Shown here in pieces: positions 63,053 to 64,000 of a DNA stretch of 64,000 bases. The notes under the pieces were generated by a model. That model was not told the origin of the DNA and ran no database searches. It worked only from the letters and a program-made list of their open reading frames with translations. A program made the position numbers and the translations under genes. How positions within the stretch are numbered: position 1 is the first letter of the stretch; every line of letters begins with the position of its first letter. This DNA comes from Novosphingopyxis baekryungensis DSM 16222 (GTDB taxonomy: Bacteria > Pseudomonadota > Alphaproteobacteria > Sphingomonadales > Sphingomonadaceae): positions 186,001-250,000 of the forward strand of contig NZ_ATUR01000002.1 of NCBI RefSeq assembly GCF_000420305.1. Reading direction: 5' to 3'.

Positions 63053-64000
63053 TCAGTCTCCGTAGACGCGATCGGCCTGGGCGACAGCGTCGGATGCGCG
63101 GGTGGCCGAGACGATCCGCATCAAATGCTGCAGATCATGCACCTCCAAGTCGATCTCGAACGTCTGGAATGGCCCGTCCCGGCCCACCAGGCGGATATTC
63201 AGGATATTGGCCTTGTGCAGCCCGAAGATGCCGGCGACTTCGGCCATGGAGCCGGGCCGGTGCTGCAGCGTGATCCGGAGGCGCGCCGCCGCGCCTTCGC
63301 TGTCCGGCCCCCAGCGCAGATCGATCCAGTCGGCATCGGTGCCATCGGCCAGCCGCGCGCAATCGATGGCATGCACCACCACGGTCTCGCCCTTGCGGCG
63401 CAGGCCGACGATCCGGTCTCCCGGCACCGGCAGGCAACAATCGGCCAGTTCATAGGCGACGCCCGGCGTCAGTCCGCGGATCGAGATGGCCCGGTCCTGC
63501 CCCGGATAATCGCGGTCCTTCCAGTCTGCGGAATGGCCGGGGATCAGCGCCTCGGTCACGTCGCGATCGGACAGGCGGCGCATGCCGATGGCGTGCATGA
63601 GATCGTCCTCGCTGCCGATATCGAGGCGTTCCACGGCGGCCGCCAGCGCCTTTTTACCGATCTTGGTCGGCAGCCGATCTACAATCTCCTCATACATCAT
63701 CTGACCGAGCTGGATCAGCTCGCTGCGTTCCTGATGGCGCACATAGCGGCGGATGGCGGCGCGGGCCTTGCCGGTGGTGACATAGCTCAGCCAGCTTGGC
63801 TGCGGCGCCTGATTGGCCGATTTCAGGATCTCCACCATGTCGCCATTGTCGATCGGCGTGCGCAGCGGGACATGGCGGCCATTGATCTTGGCGCCGACGG
63901 TGCGGTCCCCCAGATCGGTGTGGACGGCATAGGCAAAATCGATCGGCGTGGCGCCTTTGGGCAGCTGGTGCAGCGCGCCCTTGGGCGTGAACGCGAAAAT
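63053..64000 (-). CDS. RelA/SpoT homolog, C-terminal part (cut by window edge)
   Basis: About 316 C-terminal residues of a bifunctional (p)ppGpp synthetase/hydrolase. The window-edge codons read IFAFTPKGALHQLPKGATPIDFAYAVHT (TGS domain), then the helical domain (WLSYVTTGKARAAIRRYVR), the ZFD/CC region with ELADCCLPVPGDRIVG and HAIDCARL, and the ACT domain (RPGSMAEVAGIFGLHKANILNIRLVGRDG). The hydrolase and synthetase domains lie beyond base 64000. Alphaproteobacteria usually have one such Rsh enzyme governing the stringent response. Confidence 0.93.
   Translation of the reverse strand: MFAFTPKGALHQLPKGATPIDFAYAVHTDLGDRTVGAKINGRHVPLRTPIDNGDMVEILKSANQAPQPSWLSYVTTGKARAAIRRYVRHQERSELIQLGQMMYEEIVDRLPTKIGKKALAAAVERLDIGSEDDLMHAIGMRRLSDRDVTEALIPGHSADWKDRDYPGQDRAISIRGLTPGVAYELADCCLPVPGDRIVGLRRKGETVVVHAIDCARLADGTDADWIDLRWGPDSEGAAARLRITLQHRPGSMAEVAGIFGLHKANILNIRLVGRDGPFQTFEIDLEVHDLQHLMRIVSATRASDAVAQADRVYGD

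Noticed and set aside
1-64000. Search for CRISPR arrays, insertion sequences, prophage or integrase genes
   Set aside because: No regularly spaced repeats, transposase or integrase motifs, and no att-like repeats at the single tRNA gene were seen.

Overview
The window looks like chromosomal DNA of an alphaproteobacterium in the order Sphingomonadales (Sphingomonadaceae or Erythrobacteraceae). The grounds are high GC content, the families present (DciA/DUF721, NDUFA12, DUF1489, DUF2155, CarD, SUV3-like helicase, fatty acyl-AMP ligase, bacterial CDC48), and familiar neighbourhoods such as smc / two DsbA-like proteins / dciA / mutY. I see no phage, transposon, CRISPR array or plasmid module. Almost everything is core chromosome with a few accessory insertions. 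Two genes are cut by the window edges: smc on the left and a RelA/SpoT homolog on the right.

Layout. 1-9.7 kb: smc (partial), two periplasmic thioredoxin-fold proteins, dciA, mutY, a Tat-exported serine hydrolase, nudC, a single-domain response regulator, DUF1489, mgtE and a cyclophilin. 9.7-13.3 kb: a LysR regulator, a probable small RNA, and an archaeal/eukaryal-type CDC48 ATPase. 13.3-22.9 kb: an MFS transporter, a phospholipase-D synthase, an acyl-CoA dehydrogenase, a Sua5-type threonylcarbamoyl-AMP synthase, galU, msrA, an M48 protease, a LysE exporter and a membrane protein. 23-31.5 kb: rpoC and rpoB on the minus strand, with a clear promoter. 31.8-36 kb: DUF3072, then a tightly overlapping cassette (formylglutamate-amidohydrolase homolog, DUF1704/QEGLA metallopeptidase, ATP-grasp ligase) downstream of apt. 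36.2-42.4 kb: the ribosomal/transcription cluster, split into rplJ-rplL (own promoter and L10 leader RNA) and rplK-rplA with nusG, secE and tRNA-Trp. A phnA homolog, a microbial rhodopsin and a Brp/Blh retinal-forming enzyme sit between the two halves. 42.5-50.7 kb: aat, DUF2155, NDUFA12, DUF192, a double cold-shock protein with a small upstream ORF, recX, a fatty acyl-AMP ligase and a GGDEF-EAL protein. 50.7-56.7 kb: arsC, a gamma-carbonic anhydrase, a fused spermidine synthase, hemB and an M23 peptidase. 56.9-64 kb: SUV3-like helicase, S4 protein, ferredoxin, carD behind a leader ORF and terminator, two DUF2807 proteins and RelA/SpoT.

The strongest biological points are these. (1) The rhodopsin carries the N-T-Q triad (N106/T110/Q117) of inward light-driven chloride pumps, is paired with a divergent Blh, and interrupts the normally contiguous rplKAJL block. 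(2) A three-gene ATGA-overlapped cassette joins an amidohydrolase, a HEIGTH/QEGLA metallopeptidase and an ATP-grasp ligase, which suggests a small-molecule or peptide ligation/trimming pathway of unknown product. (3) Two conserved C-terminal motifs (Aat and DUF2155) are encoded on opposite strands of the same DNA. (4) Compact regulatory RNAs are likely: a roughly 63-nt anti-Shine-Dalgarno sRNA before cdc48, a 20-codon leader plus terminator before carD, and a probably leaderless 25-codon ORF before the cold-shock gene. All assignments are by reading the sequence; no database search was run.
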